Assembly (NCBI GenBank): GCA_964565665.1
Contig: CAZMFZ010000061.1
Location: 1 to 21,340, forward strand
Length of the DNA: 21,340 nt
DNA from: CAZMFZ01 sp964565665
GTDB taxonomy: Bacteria > Bacteroidota > Bacteroidia > Cytophagales > UBA9547
Reading direction: 5' to 3'
Under the pieces are notes generated by a model that searched no databases, had not been told where the DNA came from, and worked only from the letters and a program-made list of their open reading frames with translations. Both the position numbers and the translations under genes were made by a program. Positions 7,711 through 16,449 of this stretch are shown here, in pieces. Within the stretch, counting starts at the first letter, position 1, and each line of letters opens with the position of its first letter.

Positions 7711-9618
7711 TCAATCGCCCATCCACTCCCAAGCACTTCGATACGCCCCTATAGTTTCGCAATATTGTAGAAAAGAGCCGTAAAAAGCATCGCTGCCAAA
7801 GGTGGCTGAGTCGCCCAACACTACCAGTTTCTTTTTTGCTCGTGTCATGGCCACATTCATTCTGCGATAATCTCTCAAAAAACCTATTTCACTTTTTTCA
7901 TTGCTTCGCACCAGAGAAATATAAATCAGATCTCGCTCCTGACCTTGAAACGAATCAATCGTGTTGATGGTAATGTCGTGTGAGGCTAACAAATTGTCGC
8001 CCATATTTTCCCTAATAAATTCCACTTGCTCTTTATAAGGAGAAATAACGCCTATGCTTATTTTCTCATTTGAATTGAAAAGTAAATTATTCAAATGCTT
8101 CTGTATAATCTGCCATTCATCGGGATTGAAATAACTTCTCGACCCTTCTTTAGTTTTCTCCTCAAAGCCGCATCCGGCAGTGTCAATCAATTCTAATTGA
8201 GCAGAAAATGTGCCATTAATCATTAACCCATGGTGTTTGACAGTTGCATCTGCTTCTAATTTCCCTTTGTAAAAATATTGGTTTGAAAAGCCCATGATTT
8301 GTTCATTCATGCGGTATTGCACTTTCAACAAATTTACATTCCTTAAATTTTTTAAGGCTTTTTCCATCAAAGTAATTTCCAAACCATTTTTTCGAGCTTC
8401 GTCAGATTTTACGGTAGGTGGAAGTTGAAAAGGATCGCCCGCCAGTACCAGCTTTTGTGCTTTTAAGATAGGAATCCAAGTGGCAGGTTCTAAAGCTTGG
8501 GCAGCTTCATCGATAATTACTGTTTCAAATTTCAGCTTTTCAATATGTCTATGGTTGGCACCAACTAAAGTACAAGTCACCACTTGAGCTTTTTCCAACA
8601 TCAATTCTATGGCTGTATTTTCCAAATCTACAGCATCTTTTACGCAGTTCTTAGCCTCTTTGAGCAATAAATTCCGTTGAGTTCTTTCGTCTTTACCAAA
8701 TTTGCTATTGTATTTCAAAGCCATTCTTCGGTATTCATCACTTTGTTTTTTTATTTGTTTGATGAGTTTATTCCCATCACTTTCTGCCAATTTATACTCT
8801 ACTGTGTGCGAAACAATGGCTTGGTCTATGCGGGATAGATTGCCAATTCTAATCACATTTATCCCTGCTACATCAAGCTTTTCTGTCAATAAATCGGCTG
8901 CTGCATTGGAAGGTGCACACACTAATATTCTTTTTTCTATTTCAGTAAGTTGAATAATAGCTTCGACCAAAGTGGTGGTTTTGCCTGTGCCTGGCGGCCC
9001 GTGAACCACACAAATATCTTGGTTGTGTATAATGGCATTTACAGCTTCATTTTGAGAGTGATTTAGTTTGGAAGATGGGCTGTATGATTCGTTAGATTCC
9101 AAATCGCTTAGCTTGATTTGCGGTTTCGTACCATTAATTAAATCAATAAAGTGGCTCACTATTGGATGCTGCTTTTGGGAAAGTAAATCGAGCACATCAT
9201 CCATTACCTCATAACTTTTATCGTCAAACAACAATTCTACTCCTATTCTTCCAGAGGAAAGCCAATAGGGTAAGTCGTTGGCAGTCAGGATAATTTTCAT
9301 CGTATTGCCAGATAAAAAATGGATTGTTCCGTTGCTTTTATCTTCAGGGGCACCACCCGATAAATAAAGCCTTACTAACTTTCCGCCTGAAAACTGATGG
9401 GTAATTTCCTTATTTTTCACCCTTTCAACCACTACAAAGGGATAATCGCCTAAGCCATAGCCAGTTTCTTTGATAACGAGCGGCTCCCAACATAAGCCCT
9501 TTGCTATTTTTTCTTTGGTAGACGCATGGCTGATGAGTGCATTGTATTGCTCAAGGTCAGCTGATTTTTCTTGGGTTAATAGCTTTTTTAGTGAAAGGAA
9601 ATAGGCTTGCTGTTGCAC
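7711..9618 (-). CDS. UPF1/IGHMBP2-like superfamily 1 helicase
   Basis: This is a 635-residue SF1B-type DNA/RNA helicase. About 185 N-terminal residues form a beta-rich region like that of IGHMBP2-type proteins. Helicase motifs then follow in order: motif Ia context LNHSQNEAVNAI, Walker A GPPGTGKT at 207-214, DEAA box (TVIIDEAAQALEPATW), motif III GDPFQLPPTV, QYRMN (motif IV region), TINTIDSFQGQERDLI (motif V) and RRMNVAMTRAKK (motif VI). The two RecA-like domains are complete. A helical insertion at about 280-330 probably corresponds to domain 1B/1C. It stands alone between a terminator and a divergent Rpn-family element. Bacterial members have no settled name and the cellular role is unknown. 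Confidence 0.88.
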   Translation of the reverse strand: MQQQAYFLSLKKLLTQEKSADLEQYNALISHASTKEKIAKGLCWEPLVIKETGYGLGDYPFVVVERVKNKEITHQFSGGKLVRLYLSGGAPEDKSNGTIHFLSGNTMKIILTANDLPYWLSSGRIGVELLFDDKSYEVMDDVLDLLSQKQHPIVSHFIDLINGTKPQIKLSDLESNESYSPSSKLNHSQNEAVNAIIHNQDICVVHGPPGTGKTTTLVEAIIQLTEIEKRILVCAPSNAAADLLTEKLDVAGINVIRIGNLSRIDQAIVSHTVEYKLAESDGNKLIKQIKKQSDEYRRMALKYNSKFGKDERTQRNLLLKEAKNCVKDAVDLENTAIELMLEKAQVVTCTLVGANHRHIEKLKFETVIIDEAAQALEPATWIPILKAQKLVLAGDPFQLPPTVKSDEARKNGLEITLMEKALKNLRNVNLLKVQYRMNEQIMGFSNQYFYKGKLEADATVKHHGLMINGTFSAQLELIDTAGCGFEEKTKEGSRSYFNPDEWQIIQKHLNNLLFNSNEKISIGVISPYKEQVEFIRENMGDNLLASHDITINTIDSFQGQERDLIYISLVRSNEKSEIGFLRDYRRMNVAMTRAKKKLVVLGDSATFGSDAFYGSFLQYCETIGAYRSAWEWMGD

Positions 9619-9875
9619 TTAAATTGGGGAATGTAAAAAGTGATTTATTCATTAAATTTGATAGCCTTTAGATTAGCTACGCGAATTTCGACACATAACT
9701 CAAAGGTAATTATTTCTTCCGTATGATGAAATCATCGTCATTTTTTCCTCTTTTAAATAGATTTTTGTCAGGGCTAAAAAAGCCATAAACTTTACAATTT
9801 ACTTTATAATAACATCATCAAAAATCGAGCTTCGCCATACTACCTGAAATAATCTCAAACAGGCTATCTTGCTAT
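9619..9875. other. Divergent intergenic region with a possible coding remnant
   Basis: These 257 bp lie between the helicase start and the Rpn-family start. On the minus strand 9710-9814 is open without a start codon and reads KVYGFFSPDKNLFKRGKN, then an acidic stretch and FIIRKK before a TAA. Two TGA codons precede it. The composition looks like a protein C-terminus, but another frame on the same strand is also open, so this may be chance. Confidence 0.25.
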
Positions 9876-10709
9876 ATGAAATTTGCAGATGTTAAAAATG
9901 ATATCGCTTTTAGAAAAATATTCGGAGATGAGAATCGGAAAATTATTCTAATCTCTTTTTTAAACGCAGTTCTAAAACTGAATGGAGATAAAAAAATAGC
10001 CAATGTTTTTATCCTTAACCCTTTCCAACTACCTATCATTCAAAGCCTTAAAGCCACTATTATCGACATCAAAGCCTTTGATGAACGTGGCAACGAATAC
10101 ATTATTGAAATGCAAGTAGCGAATGTAGATGGTCTTGAAAAAAGGCTACAGTATTATTTGGCCAAAGGTTATACCTCACAGATTGAAGTCGGAGAGAATT
10201 TTTCTAAACTACATCCTATTATTTTTATTGGAATTTTTGACTTTACATTCTCCTAAAACCCAAATTATCTTTCAAAACACCTGACTATTGACACCGAAAC
10301 AGGTGAAAACTTGTTTAAGGACTTTGAATTTGATTTGATGGAACTACCCAAGTTCATCAGAAATGAAGCAGAATTAGTCTCAATCATAGACAAATGGGCG
10401 TATTTTATCAAGAATGCCGACAATTTGGAAGTATTGCCTGATGGTATTGAAGATGAAGGTTTAAAAGCAGCTTATCAATCTGCTCAAATACACACCTGGA
10501 ATAAAAAAGAACTGGAAGAATACGAGTATGCTGCAATGCGAGAATGGGATGGAATAAATGGAGAGAAATTTGCACTCAGAGAGGGTATAAAAAACAGTCA
10601 AATTGCATCCGCTAAAAAACTAATAGCGGGAGGTGTGGACTTTGAGCTAATTAAACAAGCGACTGGAATCTCAGGCGAAGAGTTAAAAACATTAATTGGC
10701 AAAAAGTAA
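9876..10709 (+). pseudogene. Rpn-family PD-(D/E)XK nuclease / putative transposase, broken by one in-frame stop
   Basis: The first part (9876-10256, 126 aa) begins KFADVKNDIAFRKIFGDENR and has the family's catalytic core: an Asp in IIDIKAFDERGNEY and the EMQ of YIIEMQVAN. The second part resumes in exactly the same frame after TAA at 10254-10256 (NPNYLSKHLTIDTETGEN) and runs through KDFEFDLMELPKF, the typical DEGLKAAYQSAQ helix and a C-terminus ending in TLIGKK. Together they make a normal full-length protein of about 277 codons. One base change (for example CAA, GAA or AAA to TAA) explains the break; no frameshift is needed. Rpn proteins are recombination-promoting nucleases in the PDDEXK_2 transposase family. 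Converging mutS ends 38 nt away with no terminator between. Whether the stop is real or a sequence error cannot be told. Confidence 0.85.
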
Positions 10710-10747
10710 AACCCTTGAAACCATATTCAGCCATCTAGAAATACCCA

Positions 10748-13381
10748 TCATTTTAACAAATTCTTCACTTCGTTCAATTTTAGCAAGGCTTCAATAGGCG
10801 ACATGGTGTTCACATCTATTTTATCGAGCACTTCTTTTAATCGTGAATAGCCTGAATGTTCTGATTCAAGCGATTTGGAAAGACCGGGCTTTGGCAAACT
10901 TTTCATTTTGTCAAGTGTATTTTCCTTCATTTTGCTTTCTTCAAGTTTGTGCATTATTTCATCTGCGCGCAGCACGACATTGATGGGAATTCCTGCCATT
11001 TGAGCCACGTGAATTCCGAAACTATGTTCTGCACCACCCTCTTTGAGCTTTCGCATAAAAATGATCTTGTTGCCTGCTTCTTTTACCGAGACATTGAAAT
11101 TTTTTACCCTTGGTAAATCGTTGTTTATCTCGTTCAATTCATGGTAATGCGTAGCAAAAAGGGTTTTGGCTTTAAATTTGGGGTGGTTGTGCAGAAATTC
11201 TACAATAGACCATGCTATTGAAATGCCATCGTACGTGCTTGTACCTCTTCCAATTTCATCCATCAGCACCAAACTTTTATCGCTTAGGTTGTTGAGAATG
11301 CTGGCAGTTTCGGTCATTTCTACCATAAAGGTCGATTCGCCTTTTGAGAGATTGTCGGAAGCTCCGACTCTAGTGAAAATTTTGTCAATTACGCCAATTT
11401 GTGCGCTTTCAGCTGGCACATAACAACCAATTTGTGCCATTAGCACAATTAAGGCCGTTTGCCTAAGTACCGCAGATTTTCCAGCCATATTGGGCCCTGT
11501 GATGATAATTATTTGTTGGGTTTCATTATCAAGATAAATATCGTTGGGTACATAATTTTCACCCACACCCAACTGCTTTTCTATTACCGGATGCCTACCT
11601 GCTTTTATATTTAAAATATCCGAATCCGTGATTTTTGGTTTGGTGTAATTGTTGATCTCTGCCACTTGAGCAAATGAAATCAAACAGTCAAGTTCAGCAA
11701 TAATTCTTGCATCTTGCTGAATGATTGGCACATACGTAGCAGCTATAGCTACCAATTCATTGAATAATACTTGCTCAAGTCCATTGATTTTCTCTTCAGC
11801 ACCTAATATTTTTTCCTCGTAAATTTTCAGCTCTTCGGTAATATATCGTTCGCCATTTACGGTGGTTTGCTTTCTTATCCAGTCGTTTGGCACTTTGTTT
11901 TTGTGCACATTTGTAACTTCTAGATAGTAGCCAAATACTTTATTGAATTGGATTTTCAGTGATGAAATACCTGTCCGTTCTATTTCCTGATAGGTGATTT
12001 GTAAAAGATAATCTTTGCCTGAATAAGCGATTTTACGCAGACTGTCTAGTTCTTCATTCACGCCATCACATATTAAATTGCCCTGGTTAGCCAATATGCC
12101 AACCTCGGGTTTCAATGCTTTGGCAATTTTATTTACTAAAAATTCACAAGTATTGAGCAATGAAACTAGCTTTTTTACTTCAGCAGGCAGTTTTGCTTCA
12201 TTTAGAATCGCAATAATTTTACCTACTTTTTCAAGTGATTTCCGAAGCTGGCCCAGTTCTCGGGGATTGATTCTTTTCGCTGCTACCTTTGAAACTAATC
12301 GCTCTAAGTCGCCCACTTCTTCCATCAATTCCCTAACAGTTGCTCGTAATTCCTTTTGTTGGAAGAAAAAATCGACCGTTTTTTGCCGATGATGAATAAG
12401 ATTCATATCCTTCAAAGGCATCAAAAGCCACCTGCGAAGCAACCTGGCAGCCATAGGCGATATGGTTTTATCAATCACATTCACTAAAGGAACACCCCCT
12501 TCGTAAGGCGAGTTGATGAGTTCCAAATTACGAATGGTAAACTTATCGAGCCATACAAATTTCTCTTCCTCTATGCGTGCTACGCCACTAATATGGCTTA
12601 TTTCATGGTGTTCGGTGAGTTTTAAATAATACAAAATAGCACCTGCTGCGACTACGCCTAGTTGAAAATCATCGATTCCATAGCCTTTTAGATTTTGCGT
12701 ATTAAAATGCTTATTAAGGTTTTCGTAGCCATAATCGAATCTATATACCCAATCATCGATAGCAAAGTAATTGTATTTCTCTTCATACTTGGCTACAAAA
12801 CTATTTTTATGATCCTTACTTAGAATCACTTCTGAAGGCGAGAAACTCTGCAATAATTTATCAATGTAAGCCTGGGAGCCTTCCGTGACTAAAAAATCGC
12901 CAGTGGAAATGTCGAGAAACGCAATTCCTACATTCATTTCCGCATAAAAAACGGACGCGAGATAATTGTTGAGTTTGGATGAAAGTACGTTGTCATTCAT
13001 CACCACACCGGGTGTTACGAGTTCGGTTACGCCTCTTTTCACCAATCCTTTGGCGAATTTGGGATTTTCCAGTTGCTCGCAAATGGCTACCCGAATACCC
13101 GTTTTGACTAATTTGGGCAAATAGGAATCTATAGAATGGTGTGGAAAACCTGCCAATTCGGTTTCGCTTGCCGAGCCATTGCCCCTTTTGGTAAGCGTGA
13201 TACCTAATATTTGGCTCGCTTTCACGGCATCTTCTCCAAATGTTTCAAAAAAATCGCCTACCCTAAAAAGTATCAATGCACCCGGATGCTGCAACTTAAT
13301 CTCAGCGTGTTGCTTCATCAAAGGAGTCTCCGTTTTTTTCTTTATATATATAGGGTGTTCATCACCAAATAGGTCTGTCAT
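10748..13381 (-). CDS. mutS: DNA mismatch repair protein MutS
   Basis: MutS recognises base mismatches and small loops and, on ATP binding, recruits MutL. The 877-residue protein is complete. The N-terminal mismatch-reading domain contains LFRVGDFFETFGEDA, giving the Phe-x-Glu mismatch wedge. Connector, lever and clamp domains follow. The ATPase has Walker A GPNMAGKS at 629-636, Walker B in LVLMDEIGRGTSTYDG, and THYHELNEI after it. The C-terminal tail ends in a helical segment (SPIEALLKLNEVKNLLK) as in full-length MutS. It starts at an ATG with a good -7 motif just upstream. MutL is not in this window. The preceding gene on the strand is the decayed response regulator. Confidence 0.97.
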   Translation of the reverse strand: MTDLFGDEHPIYIKKKTETPLMKQHAEIKLQHPGALILFRVGDFFETFGEDAVKASQILGITLTKRGNGSASETELAGFPHHSIDSYLPKLVKTGIRVAICEQLENPKFAKGLVKRGVTELVTPGVVMNDNVLSSKLNNYLASVFYAEMNVGIAFLDISTGDFLVTEGSQAYIDKLLQSFSPSEVILSKDHKNSFVAKYEEKYNYFAIDDWVYRFDYGYENLNKHFNTQNLKGYGIDDFQLGVVAAGAILYYLKLTEHHEISHISGVARIEEEKFVWLDKFTIRNLELINSPYEGGVPLVNVIDKTISPMAARLLRRWLLMPLKDMNLIHHRQKTVDFFFQQKELRATVRELMEEVGDLERLVSKVAAKRINPRELGQLRKSLEKVGKIIAILNEAKLPAEVKKLVSLLNTCEFLVNKIAKALKPEVGILANQGNLICDGVNEELDSLRKIAYSGKDYLLQITYQEIERTGISSLKIQFNKVFGYYLEVTNVHKNKVPNDWIRKQTTVNGERYITEELKIYEEKILGAEEKINGLEQVLFNELVAIAATYVPIIQQDARIIAELDCLISFAQVAEINNYTKPKITDSDILNIKAGRHPVIEKQLGVGENYVPNDIYLDNETQQIIIITGPNMAGKSAVLRQTALIVLMAQIGCYVPAESAQIGVIDKIFTRVGASDNLSKGESTFMVEMTETASILNNLSDKSLVLMDEIGRGTSTYDGISIAWSIVEFLHNHPKFKAKTLFATHYHELNEINNDLPRVKNFNVSVKEAGNKIIFMRKLKEGGAEHSFGIHVAQMAGIPINVVLRADEIMHKLEESKMKENTLDKMKSLPKPGLSKSLESEHSGYSRLKEVLDKIDVNTMSPIEALLKLNEVKNLLK

Positions 13382-13401
13382 TTCTAAAAATTGTAGTAAA
13401 G

Positions 13402-13409
13402 CAAAAATA
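13402..13409 (-). promoter_or_regulatory. Candidate -7 promoter element of mutS
   Basis: The minus strand reads TATTTTTG, an exact match to the Bacteroidota -7 consensus TAnnTTTG, about 20 nt upstream of the mutS start. No clear TTG -33 element is found at the expected spacing, so this rests on the -7 box alone. Confidence 0.35.
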
Positions 13410-13501
13410 CAGCAATAAATAAAAAGACTAGAAATATTAGCTGATGGAAGTTTTTTTAAATAAAAAGCATACCCATAGGGAGGAGCGAGTTTTTTATAAA
13501 A

Positions 13502-13534
13502 ATCTTTTCCAAAGTTCTAAACTTTGGAAAAGAT
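13502..13534. repeat. Dispersed palindrome, copy 1
   Basis: Perfect 15-bp arms (13502-13516 and 13520-13534) around a 3-nt loop; the core is CTTTTCCAAAGTT / AACTTTGGAAAAG. Read on the minus strand it is identical over 29 bp, loop included, to copy 2 at 18370. It lies inside or just past the decayed receiver gene. Confidence 0.9.
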
Positions 13535-13670
13535 AGATTTATAGCCACCCATCTTATTTTAACCGTGTCTGGTGCCATACTTTTTTCCTTAATTCTCAAC
13601 AACTCAAAACCATCTATTTCTGGCATTTTAAGGTCAAGATGATATTGTTAATTGTATCATCTATCCACAT
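13535..13670 (-). pseudogene. Remnant of a response regulator receiver domain
   Basis: Immediately after the histidine kinase stop, the minus strand encodes recognisable pieces of a CheY-like receiver. Frame one, from ATG 13670, reads MWIDDTINN, like the first strand and acidic pair of receivers. A different frame then reads LDLKMPEIDGFELLR (about 13590-13638). This is the phosphoacceptor region, with the Asp at 13633-13635 in LDL and the MPxxDG loop. The roughly 35-45 residues that should lie between are gone, and the reading frame changes, so an internal deletion joined the two. The second frame runs on through palindrome copy 1 to a TAA at 13456-13458 without further receiver similarity. 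The order kinase then receiver suggests a former two-gene operon. The motif is distinctive, but the fragment is short. Confidence 0.75.
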
Positions 13671-13677
13671 TATTTTT

Positions 13678-16188
13678 TTAGCCATTAAACTCATATTCTT
13701 TTAAATATATTTTAAAAGTAGAGCCTTCATTGATAGCACTATTCACCTCTATTTTACCTCCATTTTTCTCCACCATACTTTTAATAAGATGCAAACCAAT
13801 GCCTTTCCCGTGCGCCTTTTTAGTAAATCGGGTAAATGGTTTGAACAATTGTTTGCCTACCCGCTCCATATCCATTCCCATACCGTTGTCTGCGATTGTT
13901 AGTATGATAAAGCTGTCTTCTTTTCTCGTTTCAATGTCTATGATTAAGCTTTTATGGTCGGATTTGTATTTGATGGCGTTAGTGATGAGGTTTTTGATTA
14001 TACTCAATATATAGGCTTCGATATATACTATGCGATCGTAGTGCAATTTTATTTTTACAGTAGCCCCTATGCTCTTTATTGTTTCCTCCTGTTCGTCTAG
14101 CACCATCTGTAATATGGCGTTGAGTGCTATATTTTTAATGGTGATATTTTCATTGCTCTGCACTTCAATTATTTCAACCATCCCGTTTATGGTATAGTCA
14201 AGCCTTTCTACCGAATTCTCTAGTACTTTTTGGTATTTAATTTTTTGAAGTTCATCTTCTTCAGCATCCATCAAAGAAATCAATTGCTTCATATTGGTAA
14301 TCGGAGCCCTGAGATCATGTGCTGCCATAAACACAAAATTATCTAAGAAATCATTTTTACGGCTCAGTTCTTCATTAATTTTAAAAGTCTCTTGTAAAGA
14401 AAATTTGAGTTTTTCATCTGAATGAATGCGTTCTGTAATATTTGTAAACAGAATAGCTACCATTTTGCTTCCCTTCTCGCCTAATCTGAAAGCGTAAACC
14501 TCAAACCAGCGGTTTAAGGGTGTTGATTCTTGTGTAAACCTGATGGGTTCGCCCGTTAGCGCTACCTTGCCAAACGTCTCGAACCAAAAATCTTCTAAAG
14601 TTGGTATCGCTTCTCTGGCAGTTTTATTTGTTAGATCTGGCAAGCCTGTTTGCTGACAAAATACTGGGTTGTTTTCAATAAAGCGGTAATCAAGGGGCTT
14701 ATTGTTTTCATCAAAAATCAGTTCTACAATCGATAAACCCTGATCCATAGTTTCAAATAAACCACGGTATTTTTCTTCACTTGTTTTTAATTTAAATTCT
14801 GCCTCTTTCTGGTCGGTTATATCAATCGTAATTCCTGTAAGGGATTCGGCTTCCCCCTTAACATTATAATTATATTTTCCATAAGAACGCATATAGCGCA
14901 GCTCACCATTTTGCTCTTTTTTTATAAAATAATTTGATTCGTATACTGTATCATGAAGTCTTGCCTCTTCTACCTTTTTAAAAGCCATTTCTTTATCCTC
15001 GGGCAAAATAATTTTATGCCAATCTTCATAGTTGAGGTCTGTGCGATGCTCATCGTAGCCCCACATTTTTTTGTGCAAGCCACTCCATTCCAATTTTTGG
15101 GTTTGCAAATCGAGAGACCAAGTACCTCCGTTGGCAGAGTCGGTGGCTAGTTTCAAATATGTAGCTTGTTGCCGCGCTGCAGCTTCGCTTGCTTCTATTT
15201 GCTTGCGAGCTTTTACCTGTGCTGTCACATCAATAACATGAGCCATTATCCGATCCACCTTGCCCATTTCATCTTTTAATGGCTGCAAGAATAAATTGAG
15301 AAAGTACTGTTCTACATTGCCATTGCCTTTTGTGTTTAAGTCGATAGCAATTTCATTGTTGATGAAACTTTCGCCACTTGCAAATACATTGTTGAGCAAT
15401 TGAATGTAGCCCTGTTGTTCTATTTCGGGAAAATGTGCTTGCACAGTGTGACCAAGTGTGATTTTCCGACCTACTAATTTCTCGTAATTGGCATTTGCAA
15501 ATTCGAAAGTTAATGCACCGCCTTGCAGAATGGCAATACCTGCGGGTGCATTCATAAACGAATTGTAAAGCACCTGTCGCTCTTTGCTTAAGCGGATTTC
15601 ACTTTCAGCAATTACTGCATTCAAAGCGGTGCTTTCTTCCAGCAGCTGTTTTAGTTCTTCTTCGCTGGCGCTCAGTTCTTCTGTTCTCTCCGTTACTTTT
15701 TGTTCAAGCTCATCGTTGAGTTTAATCAGATTTTCTTCTGCACTTTTGAGCTCTTCTAAAGCAGCAGCCAATTCCTGATTTTGTTGCCTCAGTTCATCAG
15801 TTAATTTTTTATGCACATCTGTAGTCGGTATTGATAAAATTTGTGGGGCGATTTTTACCAACATGAAGGCAGTACCGATGGATGCTATTGCAGTGATAAC
15901 CCTAAAAGTAGAATCCAATCTGTAGAAAGGATGCCAGATGTTGATCACATCCATAATGTGGGTTAAGCTGCAGCTCAAGATGAACGCTGCAAAAAGCACA
16001 ATCAATGGTATAAAATTGATGTCTTTTCTGGCTCTTACATTGAATATCAAAGTAAGTGGAATAGTCAGATAAGCGAGGGCTATGAGGCTGTCTGAAATGG
16101 CGTTTGTCCACACAATGGCAGGATCCCAAAAATAACAATGCCCATGCGGCATGAAATCATTTTCGAAGAGCTTCTTGAAGAATTCCAT
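13678..16188 (-). CDS. Sensor histidine kinase with an ethylene-receptor-type membrane domain and three PAS domains
   Basis: This is an 836-residue membrane sensor kinase. Residues about 29-116 hold three membrane helices that match the ETR1/SynEtr1 ethylene-binding domain. Helix 1 reads ISDSLIALAYLTIPLTLIF, with Asp33 and Tyr40. Helix 2 reads FILSCSLTHIMDV, with Cys73 and His77 spaced as the copper ligands Cys65/His69 of ETR1. Helix 3 ends FMLVKIAPQ. A preceding PHGHCYFW motif is typical of bacterial versions. A coiled coil (about 125-200) and PAS domains (about 203-340, 345-465 and 470-590) follow. The HisKA H-box is FMAAHDLRAP, with His624. The ATPase has NLITNAIKY (N), DNGMGMD (G1), LFKPFTRF (F) and GKGIGLHLIKSMV (G2). 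All catalytic parts are intact, but the neighbouring response regulator is decayed, so its partner must be elsewhere. The true ligand is unknown. Confidence 0.9.
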   Translation of the reverse strand: MEFFKKLFENDFMPHGHCYFWDPAIVWTNAISDSLIALAYLTIPLTLIFNVRARKDINFIPLIVLFAAFILSCSLTHIMDVINIWHPFYRLDSTFRVITAIASIGTAFMLVKIAPQILSIPTTDVHKKLTDELRQQNQELAAALEELKSAEENLIKLNDELEQKVTERTEELSASEEELKQLLEESTALNAVIAESEIRLSKERQVLYNSFMNAPAGIAILQGGALTFEFANANYEKLVGRKITLGHTVQAHFPEIEQQGYIQLLNNVFASGESFINNEIAIDLNTKGNGNVEQYFLNLFLQPLKDEMGKVDRIMAHVIDVTAQVKARKQIEASEAAARQQATYLKLATDSANGGTWSLDLQTQKLEWSGLHKKMWGYDEHRTDLNYEDWHKIILPEDKEMAFKKVEEARLHDTVYESNYFIKKEQNGELRYMRSYGKYNYNVKGEAESLTGITIDITDQKEAEFKLKTSEEKYRGLFETMDQGLSIVELIFDENNKPLDYRFIENNPVFCQQTGLPDLTNKTAREAIPTLEDFWFETFGKVALTGEPIRFTQESTPLNRWFEVYAFRLGEKGSKMVAILFTNITERIHSDEKLKFSLQETFKINEELSRKNDFLDNFVFMAAHDLRAPITNMKQLISLMDAEEDELQKIKYQKVLENSVERLDYTINGMVEIIEVQSNENITIKNIALNAILQMVLDEQEETIKSIGATVKIKLHYDRIVYIEAYILSIIKNLITNAIKYKSDHKSLIIDIETRKEDSFIILTIADNGMGMDMERVGKQLFKPFTRFTKKAHGKGIGLHLIKSMVEKNGGKIEVNSAINEGSTFKIYLKEYEFNG

Positions 16189-16262
16189 AAACGTACAGTA
16201 TTAAATGAATTGGCTGATTATGTAAAATTAAAATAAATATTTTTAAGTTATTTCGAATAATT

Positions 16263-16388
16263 TTAGTGAGCCTCGCTGGTATTCTTTTCCAGCAAGTACA
16301 TCATAATTGCTTTAGCTTCATCTTTTATCGCTGTTGCGTGGTCTGTGGCACAAAGGCCAAATCGTTGTGTTCTGTGTGCCAAATACAT
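16263..16388 (-). CDS. Possible small ORF of unknown function (41 aa)
   Basis: An ATG at 16388 opens 41 codons ending in TAA at 16263-16265. The peptide starts MYLAHRTQRFGLCATDH, continues ATAIKDEAKAIMMYLLEK and ends NTSEAH. The second half looks like one amphipathic helix. I do not recognise it. It lies between the start of the histidine kinase and the end of the helical hypothetical gene, and its start is 11 nt past a perfect GC-rich hairpin (16400-16421), so ORF plus hairpin may form one repeated unit. An in-frame TAG lies just upstream, so it is not the tail of a longer intact gene. Protein-like composition is the only support. Confidence 0.3.
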   Translation of the reverse strand: MYLAHRTQRFGLCATDHATAIKDEAKAIMMYLLEKNTSEAH

Positions 16389-16399
16389 CGGCTATGAAG

Positions 16400-16421
16400 T
16401 GGCGGGAGCAAACTCCCGCCA
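16400..16421. repeat. Perfect GC-rich hairpin
   Basis: GGCGGGAG and CTCCCGCC enclose the loop CAAA, and a further T-A pair closes the base (9-bp stem, 16400-16421). No T-run follows on either strand, so it is not a standard terminator. The GC content stands out sharply from the AT-rich surroundings, as in REP-like or small mobile repeats. Confidence 0.75.
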
Positions 16422-16449
16422 GCGATAGTAAAAGTATTGCCTCTTTAGC

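Noticed and set aside
10254..10256. Recoding or programmed read-through of TAA in the Rpn gene
   Set aside because: TAA is the ordinary stop of many genes here (rpsF, rpsR, rplI, accD, kinase), and no recoding signal is visible. A simple nonsense mutation or a base error explains it.
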